From Bacteroidales bacterium (GTDB lineage Bacteria > Bacteroidota > Bacteroidia > Bacteroidales > UBA1715), in assembly GCA_017516865.1 (NCBI GenBank), contig JAFXAU010000002.1, positions 16,648 through 80,647 of the forward strand: a stretch of 64,000 bases of DNA. Reading direction: 5' to 3'. The first letter of the stretch is position 1. Every line of letters begins with the position of its first letter. The notes below the pieces were generated by a model. It made no database searches and was not told where the DNA came from. It saw nothing but the letters and a program-made list of their open reading frames with translations. Positions 50,897-62,050 of the stretch are shown here, in pieces. The translations under genes and the position numbers were made by a program.

Positions 50897-51319
50897 CTAT
50901 TCTTGTACATAATCGTTTCTTACAACAAACTTTGTCGTTATCGGCAACTTCTGGGCTGCCAAACGAAGAGCTTCTTTTGCAACTTCCAATGGAACTCCAT
51001 CAGCTTCGAACAATATTCTGCCCGGTGTTACTGGTGCAGCCCAATGTGAAACAGCTCCTTTACCTTTACCCATACGAACTTCGGCAGGTTTTGAAGTTAC
51101 TGGTTTGTCAGGAAATATTCTAATCCAGATTTGACCTTCACGTTTCATATAACGAGTAACAGCGACACGGGCTGCCTCTATCTGACGAGCAGTAATCCAA
51201 TAAGATTCTAATGATTTTATTCCAAAAGATCCGAATGCCAATTCATGCCCTCTCTGAGCATTACCTTTCATTCTGCCCTTCTGCTGCTTTCTATACTTTG
51301 TCTTCTTAGGTTGTAACAT
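50897..51319 (-). CDS. rplP: 50S ribosomal protein L16
   Basis: A 140-residue protein ([40 protein letters not shown]) at the A-site tRNA elbow. Twelve bases after rpsC. Confidence 0.98.
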   Translation of the reverse strand: MLQPKKTKYRKQQKGRMKGNAQRGHELAFGSFGIKSLESYWITARQIEAARVAVTRYMKREGQIWIRIFPDKPVTSKPAEVRMGKGKGAVSHWAAPVTPGRILFEADGVPLEVAKEALRLAAQKLPITTKFVVRNDYVQE

Positions 51320-51331
51320 CGCTAATCCTTA

Positions 51332-52054
51332 TTATTTTTTATTACTACTTTTTCTTCTTCCAGTAAAGTTTTTCTTTGGAGCTGCGTTTGCTGCCGAGCT
51401 AACATAGTTGTTTGGCGCCAAGTCAACCTTTCCGTAAACTTCACCTTTGAAAATCCATACTTTTAATCCCAATTTACCATAAGTCGTCAAAGCGAATGTA
51501 CTTGCATAGTCGATATCGGCACGTAATGTATGCAAAGGAATACGTCCTTCTTTGTACATTTCCGAACGAGCCATTTCTGCACCATTCAAACGACCAGAAA
51601 TCTGAATCTTAATACCTTCAGCACCCATTCTCATAGCAGATGCGATAGCCATTTTGATTGCACGTCTATATGCAACACGGCCTTCCAATTGTCTTGCAAT
51701 TCCGTCTGCAACGATAACGGCATCCAATTCAGGACGTTTGATTTCGAAGATGTTGATTTGAACCTCCTTGTTAGAAATTTTCTTCAACTCTTCTTTCAAT
51801 TTGTCAACTTCCTGACCACCTTTACCGATAATAATACCTGGACGAGCTGTGTTAATAGTAACGGTAACCAATTTCAGAGTTCTTTCAATGATAATTTTTG
51901 AAATGCTTGCTTTTGCAAGACGAGCATTCAAATAACGACGGATCTCGTAATCTTCATGTAGTTTTTCTACATAGTTGTCTCCGCCATACCAGTTAGAATC
52001 CCAACCTTTAATAATACCTAATCTGTTCCCTATTGGATTTACTTTTTGTCCCAT
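51332..52054 (-). CDS. rpsC: 30S ribosomal protein S3
   Basis: A 240-residue protein with a KH domain ([20 protein letters not shown]) and the C-terminal S3 domain ([20 protein letters not shown]). The basic tail ends RRKSSNKK. Three bases after rplV. Confidence 0.98.
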   Translation of the reverse strand: MGQKVNPIGNRLGIIKGWDSNWYGGDNYVEKLHEDYEIRRYLNARLAKASISKIIIERTLKLVTVTINTARPGIIIGKGGQEVDKLKEELKKISNKEVQINIFEIKRPELDAVIVADGIARQLEGRVAYRRAIKMAIASAMRMGAEGIKIQISGRLNGAEMARSEMYKEGRIPLHTLRADIDYASTFALTTYGKLGLKVWIFKGEVYGKVDLAPNNYVSSAANAAPKKNFTGRRKSSNKK

Positions 52055-52057
52055 GAA

Positions 52058-52462
52058 TTATTTATTTGATTCTGTAAATGTGTCTACAACAACTGTAACA
52101 TGATTTGAACGTTTGCGAATTCTATGTGCACGACCTTGTGGAGCCGGTTGAATTCTCTTCAAAGTTCTTCCTTCGTCAACAAAGATTTCCTTTATATAAA
52201 GAGGATTGTCCTCTATTCTTTGTCCTTCGTTCTTTTGTTGCCAGTTATTAACGGCACTCATAACTAATTTTTCAACTCTCTTAGCAGCTTCTTTCGATGA
52301 ATAACGCAATATATCTAATGCATAGTTCACTTCTTTACCACGTACCATATCAACTACTAGACGCATTTTGCGAGGAGAAGTCGGACAATTACGCAATATA
52401 GCGAAAGCCTTACTTTTCTTGGCTGCTTTATACTTTTCTGCTGTTTCCTTTTTTCTATTCAT
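52058..52462 (-). CDS. rplV: 50S ribosomal protein L22
   Basis: A 134-residue tunnel protein ([40 protein letters not shown]) with a short basic N-terminal extension. Eleven bases after rpsS. Confidence 0.98.
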   Translation of the reverse strand: MNRKKETAEKYKAAKKSKAFAILRNCPTSPRKMRLVVDMVRGKEVNYALDILRYSSKEAAKRVEKLVMSAVNNWQQKNEGQRIEDNPLYIKEIFVDEGRTLKRIQPAPQGRAHRIRKRSNHVTVVVDTFTESNK

Positions 52463-52473
52463 GACTCGCTAAT

Positions 52474-52740
52474 TTACTTTTTATTACCACCATGACCACG
52501 GAAGTTACGCGTAGGTGCAAATTCTCCCAACTTGTGTCCCACCATATTTTCCGTCACGTAAACAGGAATAAATTTATTTCCGTTATGAACCAAAACTGTA
52601 TGACCAACGAAATCTGGCGAAATCATAGAGGCACGTGCCCACGTCTTTATAGAAGTTTTTTTACCACTTTCGTTCATCTGAAGAACTTTTCTCTCCAGAT
52701 TGAAATCAATATATGGTCCTTTTTTTAGAGAACGACTCAT
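52474..52740 (-). CDS. rpsS: 30S ribosomal protein S19
   Basis: An 88-residue protein ([40 protein letters not shown]). Fifteen bases after rplB. Confidence 0.98.
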   Translation of the reverse strand: MSRSLKKGPYIDFNLERKVLQMNESGKKTSIKTWARASMISPDFVGHTVLVHNGNKFIPVYVTENMVGHKLGEFAPTRNFRGHGGNKK

Positions 52741-52755
52741 AGTATCTTCTTTTTA

Positions 52756-53583
52756 TTATTTCTTTCTTCTTTCAATAATTAATTTATTTGATGCTTTCTT
52801 AGGAGCACGTGTCTTGTAACCACGAGAAGGAATACCTTTTCTTGTACGAGGAAGACCTCCGGAGGCACGTCCTTCACCACCACCCATTGGGTGATCAACT
52901 GGGTTCATAACAACACCTCTGTTTCGAGGACGACGTCCTAACCATCTTGAACGCCCTGCTTTACCAGATTGTTCCAAAGAATGTTCCGGATTCGACACAG
53001 AACCGATTGTTGCTTTACAAGTCACAAGCACCATTCTTGTTTCTCCCGAAGGCAATTTAATAATCGCATATTTACCATCGCGAGACGCTAACTGAGCATA
53101 CGAACCTGCACTACGAGCCAACTGTGCACCTTTACCTGGTGTCAATTCAATGTTGTGGATTATTGTACCAAGAGGAATATCCTTCAAATACAACGCATTA
53201 CCAATTTCTGGTTCTGCAGTAGCGCCAGATACAACCTTTTGGCCAACTTGAATACCATTAGGTGCTACGATGTAACGTTTTTCACCATCAGTATATTGAA
53301 CCAAACAAATTCGAGCACTTCTATTAGGATCATATTCAATAGTCAATACTTCAGCTTGAATATCCTCTTTGTCTCTCTTGAAATCAATTATACGATATTT
53401 GCGTTTATGGCCTCCACCGATATAACGCATCGTCATTTTTCCGGTATTGTCTCTACCTCCAGTGCTTTTAAGCACGGCCAAAAGCGATTTTTCAGGTTTG
53501 TTTGTCGTTGAAATCTGAGGATCTACGACAATCACCTTATGACGCTGACCTGGAGTAGTTGGTTTGAATTTTTTTACTGCCAT
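52756..53583 (-). CDS. rplB: 50S ribosomal protein L2
   Basis: A 275-residue peptidyl-transferase-centre protein; the C-terminal signature [20 protein letters not shown] is intact. Five bases after rplW. Confidence 0.98.
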   Translation of the reverse strand: MAVKKFKPTTPGQRHKVIVVDPQISTTNKPEKSLLAVLKSTGGRDNTGKMTMRYIGGGHKRKYRIIDFKRDKEDIQAEVLTIEYDPNRSARICLVQYTDGEKRYIVAPNGIQVGQKVVSGATAEPEIGNALYLKDIPLGTIIHNIELTPGKGAQLARSAGSYAQLASRDGKYAIIKLPSGETRMVLVTCKATIGSVSNPEHSLEQSGKAGRSRWLGRRPRNRGVVMNPVDHPMGGGEGRASGGLPRTRKGIPSRGYKTRAPKKASNKLIIERRKK

Positions 53584-53588
53584 TTCTA

Positions 53589-53885
53589 TTAAATATTACT
53601 ATAGAAGTCTATTTTTTGATCTTTTTGAACCGTTACTATTGCTTTCTTGTATGCGTTTGTACGTCCCACCGTCAATCCTTGTTTTGTATTACGAAGTTTT
53701 AACTTGCCATCGTAACGCATTGTATTAACAGCCAAAACAGTAACACCATACATTTCCTCTACTGCTTTCTTTATCTGATCCTTGTCTGCAGTTTTTTCAA
53801 CTATAAAACCATATTGGTTCAAAGCGTCGCCTTTCTTCGACATTTTTTCTGTTATGATCGGTCTTTGCAATACTTCCATCACCAA
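53589..53885 (-). CDS. rplW: 50S ribosomal protein L23
   Basis: A 98-residue protein ([40 protein letters not shown]) at the tunnel exit, docking site for trigger factor and SRP. Its ATG directly abuts the rplD stop. Confidence 0.97.
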   Translation of the reverse strand: MVMEVLQRPIITEKMSKKGDALNQYGFIVEKTADKDQIKKAVEEMYGVTVLAVNTMRYDGKLKLRNTKQGLTVGRTNAYKKAIVTVQKDQKIDFYSNI

Positions 53886-54515
53886 TTATTTATTTAAAGT
53901 TTTAACAATTTCTTCTACAGAACTCTCACAGAGAATCAAATTCTTCGCCTTAAGGATTTCGTAAGTATTTAAATCACAAGCACTTACAACCGAGAACCCT
54001 TGTAGATTTCTAGCGGACAAATATACATTATTATTTGAATTTGCAACAACTAACAATGACTTTTTGTCGCCAAGGTTCAAATTTTTTTGAATTGCTACGA
54101 TTTGTTTCGTCTTCGGAGCCTCGAAAGTAAAGTCTTCCAGCACAATCACTTCGTTGTCTTTTACCTTTGCAGACAACGCTGATTTTCTTGCAAGGACTTT
54201 GACTTTTTTGTTTACTTTCTCAGAATAGTCACGTGGCTGTGGACCAAAAATTCTTGCTCCACCACGGAACAATGGGTTCTTGATACTACCTGCACGTGCT
54301 CCACCCGTACCTTTCTGACGTTTCAATTTCTTTGTACTTCCCGAAAGTGTACTTTTTTCTTTTGTAGCATGTGTACCTTGTCTCTTGTTTGCTAAGATGG
54401 CTTTTACATCCAAGTAAACAGCGTGTTCGTTTGGTTCTATGCCAAACACAGAATCGTCAAGAGTTACTTTCTTTCCGGTTTCCTTTCCTTGTATATCTTT
54501 TACTGCTATTTCCAT
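53886..54515 (-). CDS. rplD: 50S ribosomal protein L4
   Basis: A 209-residue protein with the tunnel loop ([40 protein letters not shown]). In enterobacteria it also represses its own operon. One base after rplC. Confidence 0.98.
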   Translation of the reverse strand: MEIAVKDIQGKETGKKVTLDDSVFGIEPNEHAVYLDVKAILANKRQGTHATKEKSTLSGSTKKLKRQKGTGGARAGSIKNPLFRGGARIFGPQPRDYSEKVNKKVKVLARKSALSAKVKDNEVIVLEDFTFEAPKTKQIVAIQKNLNLGDKKSLLVVANSNNNVYLSARNLQGFSVVSACDLNTYEILKAKNLILCESSVEEIVKTLNK

Positions 54516-54516
54516 C

Positions 54517-55137
54517 TTACTTAGTCATTATTAAATATCCACCTTTAGCTCCAGGTACAGCACCTTTCACTAATACTACATTCTTTTCAGGCATAACTTT
54601 CAACACTTCAAGATTCTCTACCTTTACACGGTTACAACCCATGTGACCACCCATTCTCATACCTTTGAACACACGCGAAGGAGTAGAACAAGCACCGATA
54701 GAACCCGGAGCACGTTGACGGTCGTCCTGACCGTGAGTAGCTTCACCCACACCGCCAAAACCGTGACGTTTTACAACACCTTGGAAACCACGTCCCTTTG
54801 TTGTTCCTGTCACATCCAACCAGTCGCCTTCTGCCAAAATATCAGCAACCGACAATACATCGCCAAGGCTTACTTCTTTGTCAAAATCTCTAAACTCTAC
54901 AACTTCACGTTTCGGAGCTGTATTAGCTTTTTTGAAATGACCAAGTTCTGCACGTGTTGTGTTTTTTTCTTTCTTATCTTCGAAACCCATTTGTACGGAA
55001 TTATATCCGTCTGTTTCCTTCGTCTTTACTTGTGTAACAACACAAGGTCCAGCTTCGATTACCGTGCATGCCACGTTCTTTCCATTTTCCAAGAAAATCG
55101 AGGTCATGCCAACTTTTTTACCTAGTATACCAAGCAT
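54517..55137 (-). CDS. rplC: 50S ribosomal protein L3
   Basis: A 206-residue protein ([60 protein letters not shown]). Twenty-one bases after rpsJ. Confidence 0.98.
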   Translation of the reverse strand: MLGILGKKVGMTSIFLENGKNVACTVIEAGPCVVTQVKTKETDGYNSVQMGFEDKKEKNTTRAELGHFKKANTAPKREVVEFRDFDKEVSLGDVLSVADILAEGDWLDVTGTTKGRGFQGVVKRHGFGGVGEATHGQDDRQRAPGSIGACSTPSRVFKGMRMGGHMGCNRVKVENLEVLKVMPEKNVVLVKGAVPGAKGGYLIMTK

Positions 55138-55158
55138 CTTTTTCCTAATTTAAATGTA

Positions 55159-55464
55159 CTACACTCTAATTTCAACTTCAACTCCACTTGGCAACTCAAG
55201 TTTCATCAAAGCATCAACTGTTTTTGAAGAACTGCTGTAAATGTCAAGCAGTCTTGCATGTGATGACAATTGAAATTGTTCGCGAGCTTTTTTGTTAACA
55301 TGCGTAGAGCGGTTAACTGTAAAAATTCGCTTGTGAGTTGGCAGCGGAATCGGACCACTTACTACAGCACCTGTAGTTTTAACAGTCTTAACAATCTTTT
55401 CGGCAGACTTGTCTACCAGATTGTGGTCATAAGACTTCAATTTGATTCTAATTCTTTGACTCAT
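55159..55464 (-). CDS. rpsJ: 30S ribosomal protein S10
   Basis: A 101-residue protein ([40 protein letters not shown]) of the 30S head and NusE partner in antitermination. Eleven bases after fusA. Confidence 0.98.
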   Translation of the reverse strand: MSQRIRIKLKSYDHNLVDKSAEKIVKTVKTTGAVVSGPIPLPTHKRIFTVNRSTHVNKKAREQFQLSSHARLLDIYSSSSKTVDALMKLELPSGVEVEIRV

Positions 55465-55475
55465 GCCTATTAATA

Positions 55476-57566
55476 TTAATTTTGTTGGTTAATAATCGTT
55501 TCTGCAATATTTGCCGGTACTTGATCGAAGTGATCAAATTCCATTGTTGAAGTTGCACGACCTGATGTGATTGTACGAAGGTCTGTCACATATCCGAACA
55601 TTTCAGCAAGTGGCACAAACGCTTTCACAACGCTTGAGTTGTTTCTTGAATCCATACCACGGATTTGACCGCGACGTTTGTTCAAGTCACCTACCACATC
55701 ACCCATATATTCTTCTGGAGTAACAACTTCTACTTTCATTATTGGTTCCAATAATTTTGGAGCAGCTTTCTTACATGCTTCTTTGAAAGCCAATTTAGCA
55801 CACAATTCGAATGACAAAGCATCTGAATCGACATCGTGGTAAGAACCATCCATCAATTGAACCTTCAATGATTCTACTGGGTAGCCAGCCAAGACACCAT
55901 TTTCCATTGCTGCTTTGAAACCTTTTTCCACAGATGGAATGAATTCCTTAGGAATGTTACCACCTTTAACATAATCTTCGAACTGCAAACCTTCTTTACC
56001 TTCGTCAGCAGGTCCAACCTTAACTTGAATGTCAGCGTATTTACCACGACCACCCGATTGTTTTTTGAACAATTCACGGTGTTCAACTTCTTGAGTAATA
56101 CACTCTTTGTAGTTTACTTGAGGAGCACCTTGGTTACATTCAACATGGAATTCACGTTTCAAACGGTCCATAATGATATCCAAGTGCAACTCACCCATAC
56201 CGCTGATGACTGTTTGTCCTGTTTCAAGATTAGTCTTTACTGTAAATGTAGGATCTTCTTCAGCCAATTTAGCAAGAGCGATACCTAATTTATCAACATC
56301 AGCCTTTGTCTTAGGTTCAACAGCCAAACCAATTACTGGTTCTGGGAATGTCATTGATTCAAGTACGATTGGAGCTTTTTCGTCACACAACGTATCACCA
56401 GTTTTAATATCTTTAAAACCTACGCCTGCGCCAATATCACCACCTTCGATAAATTCGATAGGATTTTGTTTGTTGGCGTGCATCTGATAGATACGTGAGA
56501 TTCTTTCTTTTGCACCACTACGAGAATTGTAGATGTAAGAACCTGCGTCAAGGTGACCAGAATATACACGGAAGTAGCACAAACGTCCTACGAATGGGTC
56601 TGTCGCAATCTTAAACGCCAATGCACAGAATGGATCATCAGCACCTGGTTTACGACGTTCTTCAGCACCAGTGTTAGGATTTGTACCTACGATATATTCT
56701 TTGTCAAGCGGGCTTGGAAGTAATTCCATCACATAGTTCAACAATTCCTGAACACCTTTGTTCTTGAACGAAGAACCACACAACATAGGGATTACTTTGT
56801 TTGAAATACAAGCTTTACGAAGTGCTGCAAGAATTTCTTCTTCAGAAATGGAATTTGGATCTTCGAAGAATTTCTCCATCAAAGTATCATCGAATTCAGC
56901 AACTGATTCAAGCAATTTTGCTCTCCATTCCTCAACTTCGTCTTTCATATCGTCAGGAATAGGAACTTCGGTATATGTCATACCTTGGTCGGCCTCGTTC
57001 CAAACCATACCAACACCTTTTACCAAGTCAACAACGCCTTTGAATGTATCTTCTGCGCCAATAGGCAACTGAAGAGGAACTGCGTTACCACCCAACATTT
57101 CACGAACTTGTTTGCACACGTTCAAGAAATCAGCACCTTGGCGGTCCATTTTGTTTACGAATCCCAAACGAGTTACATTGTAACCATCAGCCAAGTGCCA
57201 GTTTGTTTCCGATTGAGGTTCAACACCATCAACGGCAGAGAACAAAAACACAAGACCGTCGAGGATACGCAAAGAACGGTTCACCTCAGAAGTGAAGTCA
57301 ACGTGTCCCGGAGTGTCGATAATATTTACTTTGTATTGGTTTCCTTTATATTTCCAGAAGCAAGTAGTTGCAGCAGAACAAATTGTGATACCACGTTCTT
57401 GTTCTTGAACCATCCAGTCCATTGTTGCACCACCGTCGTGAACCTCACCAATCTTGTGAGTTTTTCCTGTATAATAAAGGATACGTTCTGTAGTAGTTGT
57501 TTTACCAGCATCGATATGAGCAGCGATACCGATATTTCTTGTATAATGTAAATCAAGTTTTGCCAT
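55476..57566 (-). CDS. fusA: Elongation factor G
   Basis: A 696-residue translocation GTPase: G1 [16 protein letters not shown]2 in [16 protein letters not shown]3 [17 protein letters not shown]4 [10 protein letters not shown]. Domain IV/V signatures [20 protein letters not shown] and [20 protein letters not shown]. Embedded between rpsG and rpsJ, as in the classic str operon but with no tuf copy following. Confidence 0.97.
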   Translation of the reverse strand: MAKLDLHYTRNIGIAAHIDAGKTTTTERILYYTGKTHKIGEVHDGGATMDWMVQEQERGITICSAATTCFWKYKGNQYKVNIIDTPGHVDFTSEVNRSLRILDGLVFLFSAVDGVEPQSETNWHLADGYNVTRLGFVNKMDRQGADFLNVCKQVREMLGGNAVPLQLPIGAEDTFKGVVDLVKGVGMVWNEADQGMTYTEVPIPDDMKDEVEEWRAKLLESVAEFDDTLMEKFFEDPNSISEEEILAALRKACISNKVIPMLCGSSFKNKGVQELLNYVMELLPSPLDKEYIVGTNPNTGAEERRKPGADDPFCALAFKIATDPFVGRLCYFRVYSGHLDAGSYIYNSRSGAKERISRIYQMHANKQNPIEFIEGGDIGAGVGFKDIKTGDTLCDEKAPIVLESMTFPEPVIGLAVEPKTKADVDKLGIALAKLAEEDPTFTVKTNLETGQTVISGMGELHLDIIMDRLKREFHVECNQGAPQVNYKECITQEVEHRELFKKQSGGRGKYADIQVKVGPADEGKEGLQFEDYVKGGNIPKEFIPSVEKGFKAAMENGVLAGYPVESLKVQLMDGSYHDVDSDALSFELCAKLAFKEACKKAAPKLLEPIMKVEVVTPEEYMGDVVGDLNKRRGQIRGMDSRNNSSVVKAFVPLAEMFGYVTDLRTITSGRATSTMEFDHFDQVPANIAETIINQQN

Positions 57567-57575
57567 TGTGTTCTA

Positions 57576-58052
57576 TTAGAATCTAAAGTGAGAAAATGCT
57601 TTGTTCGCTTCTGCCATTCTGTGAGTTTCGTCTTTCTTCTTGAAAGCTCCACCTTCTTCGTTGAAGGCAGCCAAAATTTCAGCAGCTAATTTATCTTTCA
57701 TTGAATGGCCGGCACGTTTACGTGCGAACAAAATCAAGTTTTTCATACCGATTGACTGACGGCGGTCCGGACGGATTTCAGATGGAATCTGGAACGTAGC
57801 ACCACCCACACGGCGACTTTTTACCTCAACCAATGGAGTTACATTGTCTAAGGCTTTTTTCCAAACGTCTAATGCAGACATTTCGGCAGTTTGTTTCTTT
57901 TCTTCAACGATATCTAACGTATCATAAAAAATTTCGTATGCGATGCTTTTTTTACCATCAAGCATAAGATTATTTACGAACTTCGTTACATCCACATCCC
58001 CAAACTTAGGATCTGGAAGAATTACTCGTTTTTTTGGTTTACTCTTTCTCAT
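57576..58052 (-). CDS. rpsG: 30S ribosomal protein S7
   Basis: A 158-residue 16S rRNA-binding protein ([40 protein letters not shown]). Nineteen bases after rpsL. Confidence 0.98.
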   Translation of the reverse strand: MRKSKPKKRVILPDPKFGDVDVTKFVNNLMLDGKKSIAYEIFYDTLDIVEEKKQTAEMSALDVWKKALDNVTPLVEVKSRRVGGATFQIPSEIRPDRRQSIGMKNLILFARKRAGHSMKDKLAAEILAAFNEEGGAFKKKDETHRMAEANKAFSHFRF

Positions 58053-58071
58053 TGAAAATGCTATTTAAAAA

Positions 58072-58455
58072 TTATTTTTTCGTTTCTTTTGGACGTTTTG
58101 CTCCATATTTAGAGCGTGATTGCAATCTTCCTTCAACACCCGATGAATCCAATGCACCTCTCACTAAGTGATAACGCACACCTGGCAAGTCTTTTACACG
58201 ACCGCCACGTACTAATACGATAGAGTGTTCTTGAAGTTTGTGACCTTCTCCTGGAATGTAAGCGTTGACTTCCTTGCCGTTTGTTAAACGCACACGGGCA
58301 ACTTTACGCATTGCAGAATTAGGTTTCTTCGGTGTAGTTGTGTAAACACGAACACATACACCTCTTTTTTGAGGGCAAGAATCCAAAGCCGGAGATTTAC
58401 TTTTATCAACAATCTCTGTCCGCCCTTTTCTTACTAACTGCTGAATTGTAGGCAT
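58072..58455 (-). CDS. rpsL: 30S ribosomal protein S12
   Basis: A 127-residue decoding-centre protein ([59 protein letters not shown]). The PKKPNSA lysine, site of classical streptomycin resistance, is wild type. First gene of the superoperon; rpoBC are not upstream. Confidence 0.98.
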   Translation of the reverse strand: MPTIQQLVRKGRTEIVDKSKSPALDSCPQKRGVCVRVYTTTPKKPNSAMRKVARVRLTNGKEVNAYIPGEGHKLQEHSIVLVRGGRVKDLPGVRYHLVRGALDSSGVEGRLQSRSKYGAKRPKETKK

Positions 58456-58510
58456 ATTATTGTTTTTATTGTTTAATTATTAGATATACTATTCCCATTA
58501 AATCGGGTTG

Positions 58511-58543
58511 CAAAGGTACATATTTTTTTGAATTACAATCAAA
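58511..58543 (-). promoter_or_regulatory. Promoter of the ribosomal superoperon (TTTG - 21 bp - TACCTTTG)
   Basis: On the minus strand TTTG (58540-58543), 21 bases, then TACCTTTG (58511-58518): a textbook Bacteroidota -33/-7 pair, 56 bases before the rpsL ATG. Confidence 0.8.
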
Positions 58544-58639
58544 AACGCAAAAAAAATTAAAAAAATATAAATATGCCTTGAAAATAGGGGAAGAGGGACT
58601 TATAATAATGTATTAATAGTTATGGAGTATAATTTATAT

Positions 58640-60523
58640 CTAATTAAATTCATGGTAAAAGTACGAATAATCTTCTTGATTTGGCTGGAATGGGCAAAGC
58701 TGAAATGCTGTTACGGCTAACTTTACAGCAGAAAAGCCACTGGGAGGAAGTATCACATCGGAAAGATTTACACATCGATTAAAGGCCCAATGTCCGATAA
58801 GACGTACTGATGACGGAATATTTATTCGTTTTAGCTGGGTACATGACTGGAAAGCAATATCTTCAATTGATATAACAGAATCGGGAACAATAACTTCGGT
58901 CAACTTTGGACAATGCTGAAGAATTCCACGTGAAATTCTCTCAAGCTTGGGAGACAATACGATACGTTCAAGGTTCGTACAGAACATAAACGCAAAACGT
59001 CCAATATATGTAACATTGGGAGGAACCACTATACTTGTTATCTGGGAACAATACATAAAGGCCCCAGCTTTAATTGATGTAACCGTATCGGGAATCACAA
59101 CTGATTTTTTCTGACGAGGACACTTTATTAATACTGATACCGAATAATCATACAGCACCCCATCGATGGATTTGAAATACGTATTTTCTTGGTCGACATA
59201 TATCTTTTGCAATTTCTCACAGTCTTGAAACACCTCATCTCCTATCTTCTTTATTGATTTTGACAACGCAACCTTCCGCAGGTTTGCACATCCACTAAAT
59301 ACTTTATCCCCAATATGGGTAACATACGGAGGCACGACTATACTCATAATCTGTTCACACCCGAAAAACGCAGCAGATTCAATAGACTTAACCGTATCGG
59401 GAATATTTATTTTTTTCTTTTGAGAGGGACAGAGCAGCAATGTCGAAACTTTGGAATTATAGAGAACCCCATCTATTGATTTGTAATATGGATTTCCCTC
59501 CATAACCTCTATTTCTTGCAGGCTCATACAACCACTAAATTGAGACGCCAAAGAGCCAAGATTTTCAACAAATTCCGAAATCACTACCTTTCGAAGACTC
59601 GTACACCCGCAAAAGCTATAATTTTCCAAGCTCCTAACAGACGGAGGTATGACTACGGTTGTCAAATGTGTGCAGCCGGCAAACGCATAGGAATGAATGT
59701 TAACAACCGTATCTGGAACAACAACACTTTTTTTCTGACAAGGGCACCGTATTAGCATAGATACCGCATAATCGTAAAGGACGCCGTCAATAGACCTATA
59801 ATGAGTATTATCATTACAGACTACTATTTCTTGTAAATCTACACAACCGCCAAATACATCGTCGAATTCAAAATCATCATTTCCAATTTTTATTACGGAA
59901 GCAGGTATTGTTACACTCTTCAAATGACGCAAGTTCCCAAGATTAGGCATACACGTGAGCGATTTTGACAAAGTAAGGCTTTTTAATCTTTTACAACCAT
60001 CCAACGCCATGTCTCCAATTTCTGTAACTGAATCGGGAATTATAATATTCGACAATTTTACACAACTGAAAAAGGCCTCGTTTCCAATTTTTGTCACAGA
60101 ATCAGGAATTACAATATCCGACAATTTTGTACAACAATCAAATGCGAAATCACATATTTCCGTAACTGTGTCCGGAATGGTTATGCGTTCCTGCCCACAT
60201 GGACACTGTATGAGTTCTGTGAGAGCATAATCATAAAGTACTCCGTCGATGGATTTATAGTGTGTATTTTCTTTATCGACAACAATTTCCTGCAATGAAA
60301 TTTCTGCAAATGCACAATTTTCTATTTCTGTAACTGATTTAGGAATAAAAATTTTTTTAATGTTCGCAAATTGCAGAAATGCCTCGTCTGAAATTATCGT
60401 AACCCCCTCCGGAACGACATATGTCTCTACATCGTTGCCTCTCTCCAACACCACCTCACCATCTTCGTATCTAATACTCTCTGTTATGTTACACGTTGCC
60501 GTTTGTTGTAACTTTTTTGCCAT
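58640..60523 (-). CDS. BspA-like leucine-rich repeat protein without signal peptide
   Basis: A 627-residue protein made almost wholly of LRR_5 (BspA/TpLRR) repeats of ~23 residues (for example IPDSVTKIGNEAFFSCVKLS and VTYIGRFAFMFCTNLERIVL). The LRRs are interrupted four times by inserts such as YKSIDGVLYDYA followed by IQCPCGQE-type turns. The ATG at 60523 (MAKKLQQTATCN) is chosen because a promoter box sits at 60577; neither this start nor the earlier one gives a signal peptide. No sorting or membrane domain is visible. BspA proteins are usually surface adhesins, so a cytosolic or non-classically exported product is unusual. Confidence 0.82.
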   Translation of the reverse strand: MAKKLQQTATCNITESIRYEDGEVVLERGNDVETYVVPEGVTIISDEAFLQFANIKKIFIPKSVTEIENCAFAEISLQEIVVDKENTHYKSIDGVLYDYALTELIQCPCGQERITIPDTVTEICDFAFDCCTKLSDIVIPDSVTKIGNEAFFSCVKLSNIIIPDSVTEIGDMALDGCKRLKSLTLSKSLTCMPNLGNLRHLKSVTIPASVIKIGNDDFEFDDVFGGCVDLQEIVVCNDNTHYRSIDGVLYDYAVSMLIRCPCQKKSVVVPDTVVNIHSYAFAGCTHLTTVVIPPSVRSLENYSFCGCTSLRKVVISEFVENLGSLASQFSGCMSLQEIEVMEGNPYYKSIDGVLYNSKVSTLLLCPSQKKKINIPDTVKSIESAAFFGCEQIMSIVVPPYVTHIGDKVFSGCANLRKVALSKSIKKIGDEVFQDCEKLQKIYVDQENTYFKSIDGVLYDYSVSVLIKCPRQKKSVVIPDTVTSIKAGAFMYCSQITSIVVPPNVTYIGRFAFMFCTNLERIVLSPKLERISRGILQHCPKLTEVIVPDSVISIEDIAFQSCTQLKRINIPSSVRLIGHWAFNRCVNLSDVILPPSGFSAVKLAVTAFQLCPFQPNQEDYSYFYHEFN

Positions 60524-60576
60524 AAAGATTGATTTCTTGAGATTATAAAAAGTGTTTTTTGAAAAATACATTTCTT

Positions 60577-60584
60577 CAAATGTA
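60577..60584 (-). promoter_or_regulatory. -7 promoter box TACATTTG for the LRR gene
   Basis: Minus-strand TACATTTG. The ATG at 60571 lies too close to serve as start, which supports 60523. Confidence 0.55.
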
Positions 60585-60682
60585 CATTTTTTTCAAAATT
60601 GTGCAAGATTCATTTTGTTCATTTTTAATAAAAAACTGAGATGCATTAAAATTCAAAGGGAAAAAATACCACATATCTTGTT

Positions 60683-61972
60683 CTATAATTCGTCATCTTT
60701 CTTCTTATTCAAAAACGAACTCGGCATAAGTATCTCTTCTGGAATTATTTTTAAAAGCATAGGTAACAATATTGCTCCCCCCGGAACCATGAAAATTGCC
60801 AACGAAGGCAATGTTTTCAATATATCCATAATCTGTTCCTTGACTTTCTTTTTTTCGGATTCCGACAAATCCTCCGAGACCGACTTACGGATTAACTCCA
60901 CAAGTTCCTTACTTTCAAGAACTTCCGTCAATATTTTCGGTTTATTCTTATTTATGAATGTCTGATAACGGTTTTGTATTGTTTTACGGATTTTTGCAAC
61001 GCCTTCGCCATAATTTAGATAGAAAATATTTTTCCCCTCCTCCATCACATAATCCTCAATTGAGGACAGACTCAGCCTTGTCCGCTCATTTTCGAGTTGC
61101 AGTTTTCGAGCCAAATCTTGTAAAAACAACACAGCACTGACATTGAAAAACGTATCGACAAAACAGACAAAGGCGGCATATTCATATAAAAATAGACGAA
61201 GCACAACGGGATATGCCTTTACACATTCGTCAAAGTCACATGATTTGTGAGTATACAATGTATCAGGTTTGGCGTTTATAAAATCTCCCGAAGCTATAAA
61301 ATACGAAACGACCGCTTCTCCATTCTTCCGAAATGTTCCTTTTATTTCGCACGCCTGATTCATTACGGCTATAATATCCAACTTTGCCTTATCGCGGTAG
61401 TCGTAACTATAATTTGACGTCAGCCACGCAGCAAAATAAAAGACATCTAACGCCGAATATATATTGAACAATGAACCCTTCCAAAAATCACGTTTTAGAA
61501 TTGACGGAGTGGATAATCGTAAATCAATAACTTGTTCCACAATCGTAAGTTCGTCGACTTTTCCCGTATACAAATCGTGATACTTCTGCCAACTTTCTCC
61601 CTGCATGGAAAACAAGAAGTAGAATTCATATATTTTTTGTATGCAAGTTTTGAGATAAGTCCGCCTTTCCGTTGAATCCATCTTTGTAATCCGTAGATTA
61701 TCAGACACAACAAACATCAAAAACAATCCTTCCACCAACGAAATCTTAAAATTATCGTCAATGCTCCACGATTGTGAATCCTGATAATCTCTATGGTATT
61801 TCTCATTGACCTGCCCATAAAACAAACCCGACTTGTGAATGTAGAAATGAGCAAACTTCATCAACAAATCCGTATCAAACGATGCCGCAGAATACGTATC
61901 AATGCGGTTCTGTAAATGAGAATCAAACTCATCTATAAACAGACTCAACCAGTTTTTTATTGACGGATCCAA
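60683..61972 (-). CDS. LETM1-like protein
   Basis: A 429-residue protein, starting at a TTG (MDPSIKNWLSLF); no ATG is available before residue 38. The first ~300 residues are helical and unfamiliar. The C-terminal ~110 residues carry the pattern of LETM1-related proteins: a charged helix (SKELVELIRKSVSEDLSESE), a hydrophobic helix TLPSLAIFMVPGGAILLPML and KIIPEEILMPSSF. Eukaryotic LETM1 acts in mitochondrial K+/H+ or Ca2+ exchange; the bacterial function is unknown. Probably membrane-associated by the P-G-G helix. Confidence 0.65.
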   Translation of the reverse strand: MDPSIKNWLSLFIDEFDSHLQNRIDTYSAASFDTDLLMKFAHFYIHKSGLFYGQVNEKYHRDYQDSQSWSIDDNFKISLVEGLFLMFVVSDNLRITKMDSTERRTYLKTCIQKIYEFYFLFSMQGESWQKYHDLYTGKVDELTIVEQVIDLRLSTPSILKRDFWKGSLFNIYSALDVFYFAAWLTSNYSYDYRDKAKLDIIAVMNQACEIKGTFRKNGEAVVSYFIASGDFINAKPDTLYTHKSCDFDECVKAYPVVLRLFLYEYAAFVCFVDTFFNVSAVLFLQDLARKLQLENERTRLSLSSIEDYVMEEGKNIFYLNYGEGVAKIRKTIQNRYQTFINKNKPKILTEVLESKELVELIRKSVSEDLSESEKKKVKEQIMDILKTLPSLAIFMVPGGAILLPMLLKIIPEEILMPSSFLNKKKDDEL

Positions 61973-61989
61973 TTGTTTTTGTTTATTGA

Positions 61990-61997
61990 CAAATATA
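61990..61997 (-). promoter_or_regulatory. -7 promoter box TATATTTG for the LETM1-like gene
   Basis: Minus-strand TATATTTG, 17 bases before the TTG start. It directly follows the T-run of the terminator at 62002. Confidence 0.55.
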
Positions 61998-62001
61998 AAA
62001 A

Positions 62002-62030
62002 AAGGTAGAATGCCAATGACATTCTACCTT
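62002..62030 (-). terminator. Intrinsic terminator of the 599-residue adhesin gene
   Basis: Perfect 11-bp stem AAGGTAGAATG / CATTCTACCTT, 7-base loop, then T7 on the minus strand, 20 bases after the stop. Confidence 0.88.
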
Positions 62031-62050
62031 AAAAATAACAAAACCCGTTC

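Noticed and set aside
41698..58455. Horizontal transfer or rearrangement in the ribosomal cluster
   Set aside because: Gene order, spacing and lengths are those expected for Bacteroidota; only the missing map is noted.
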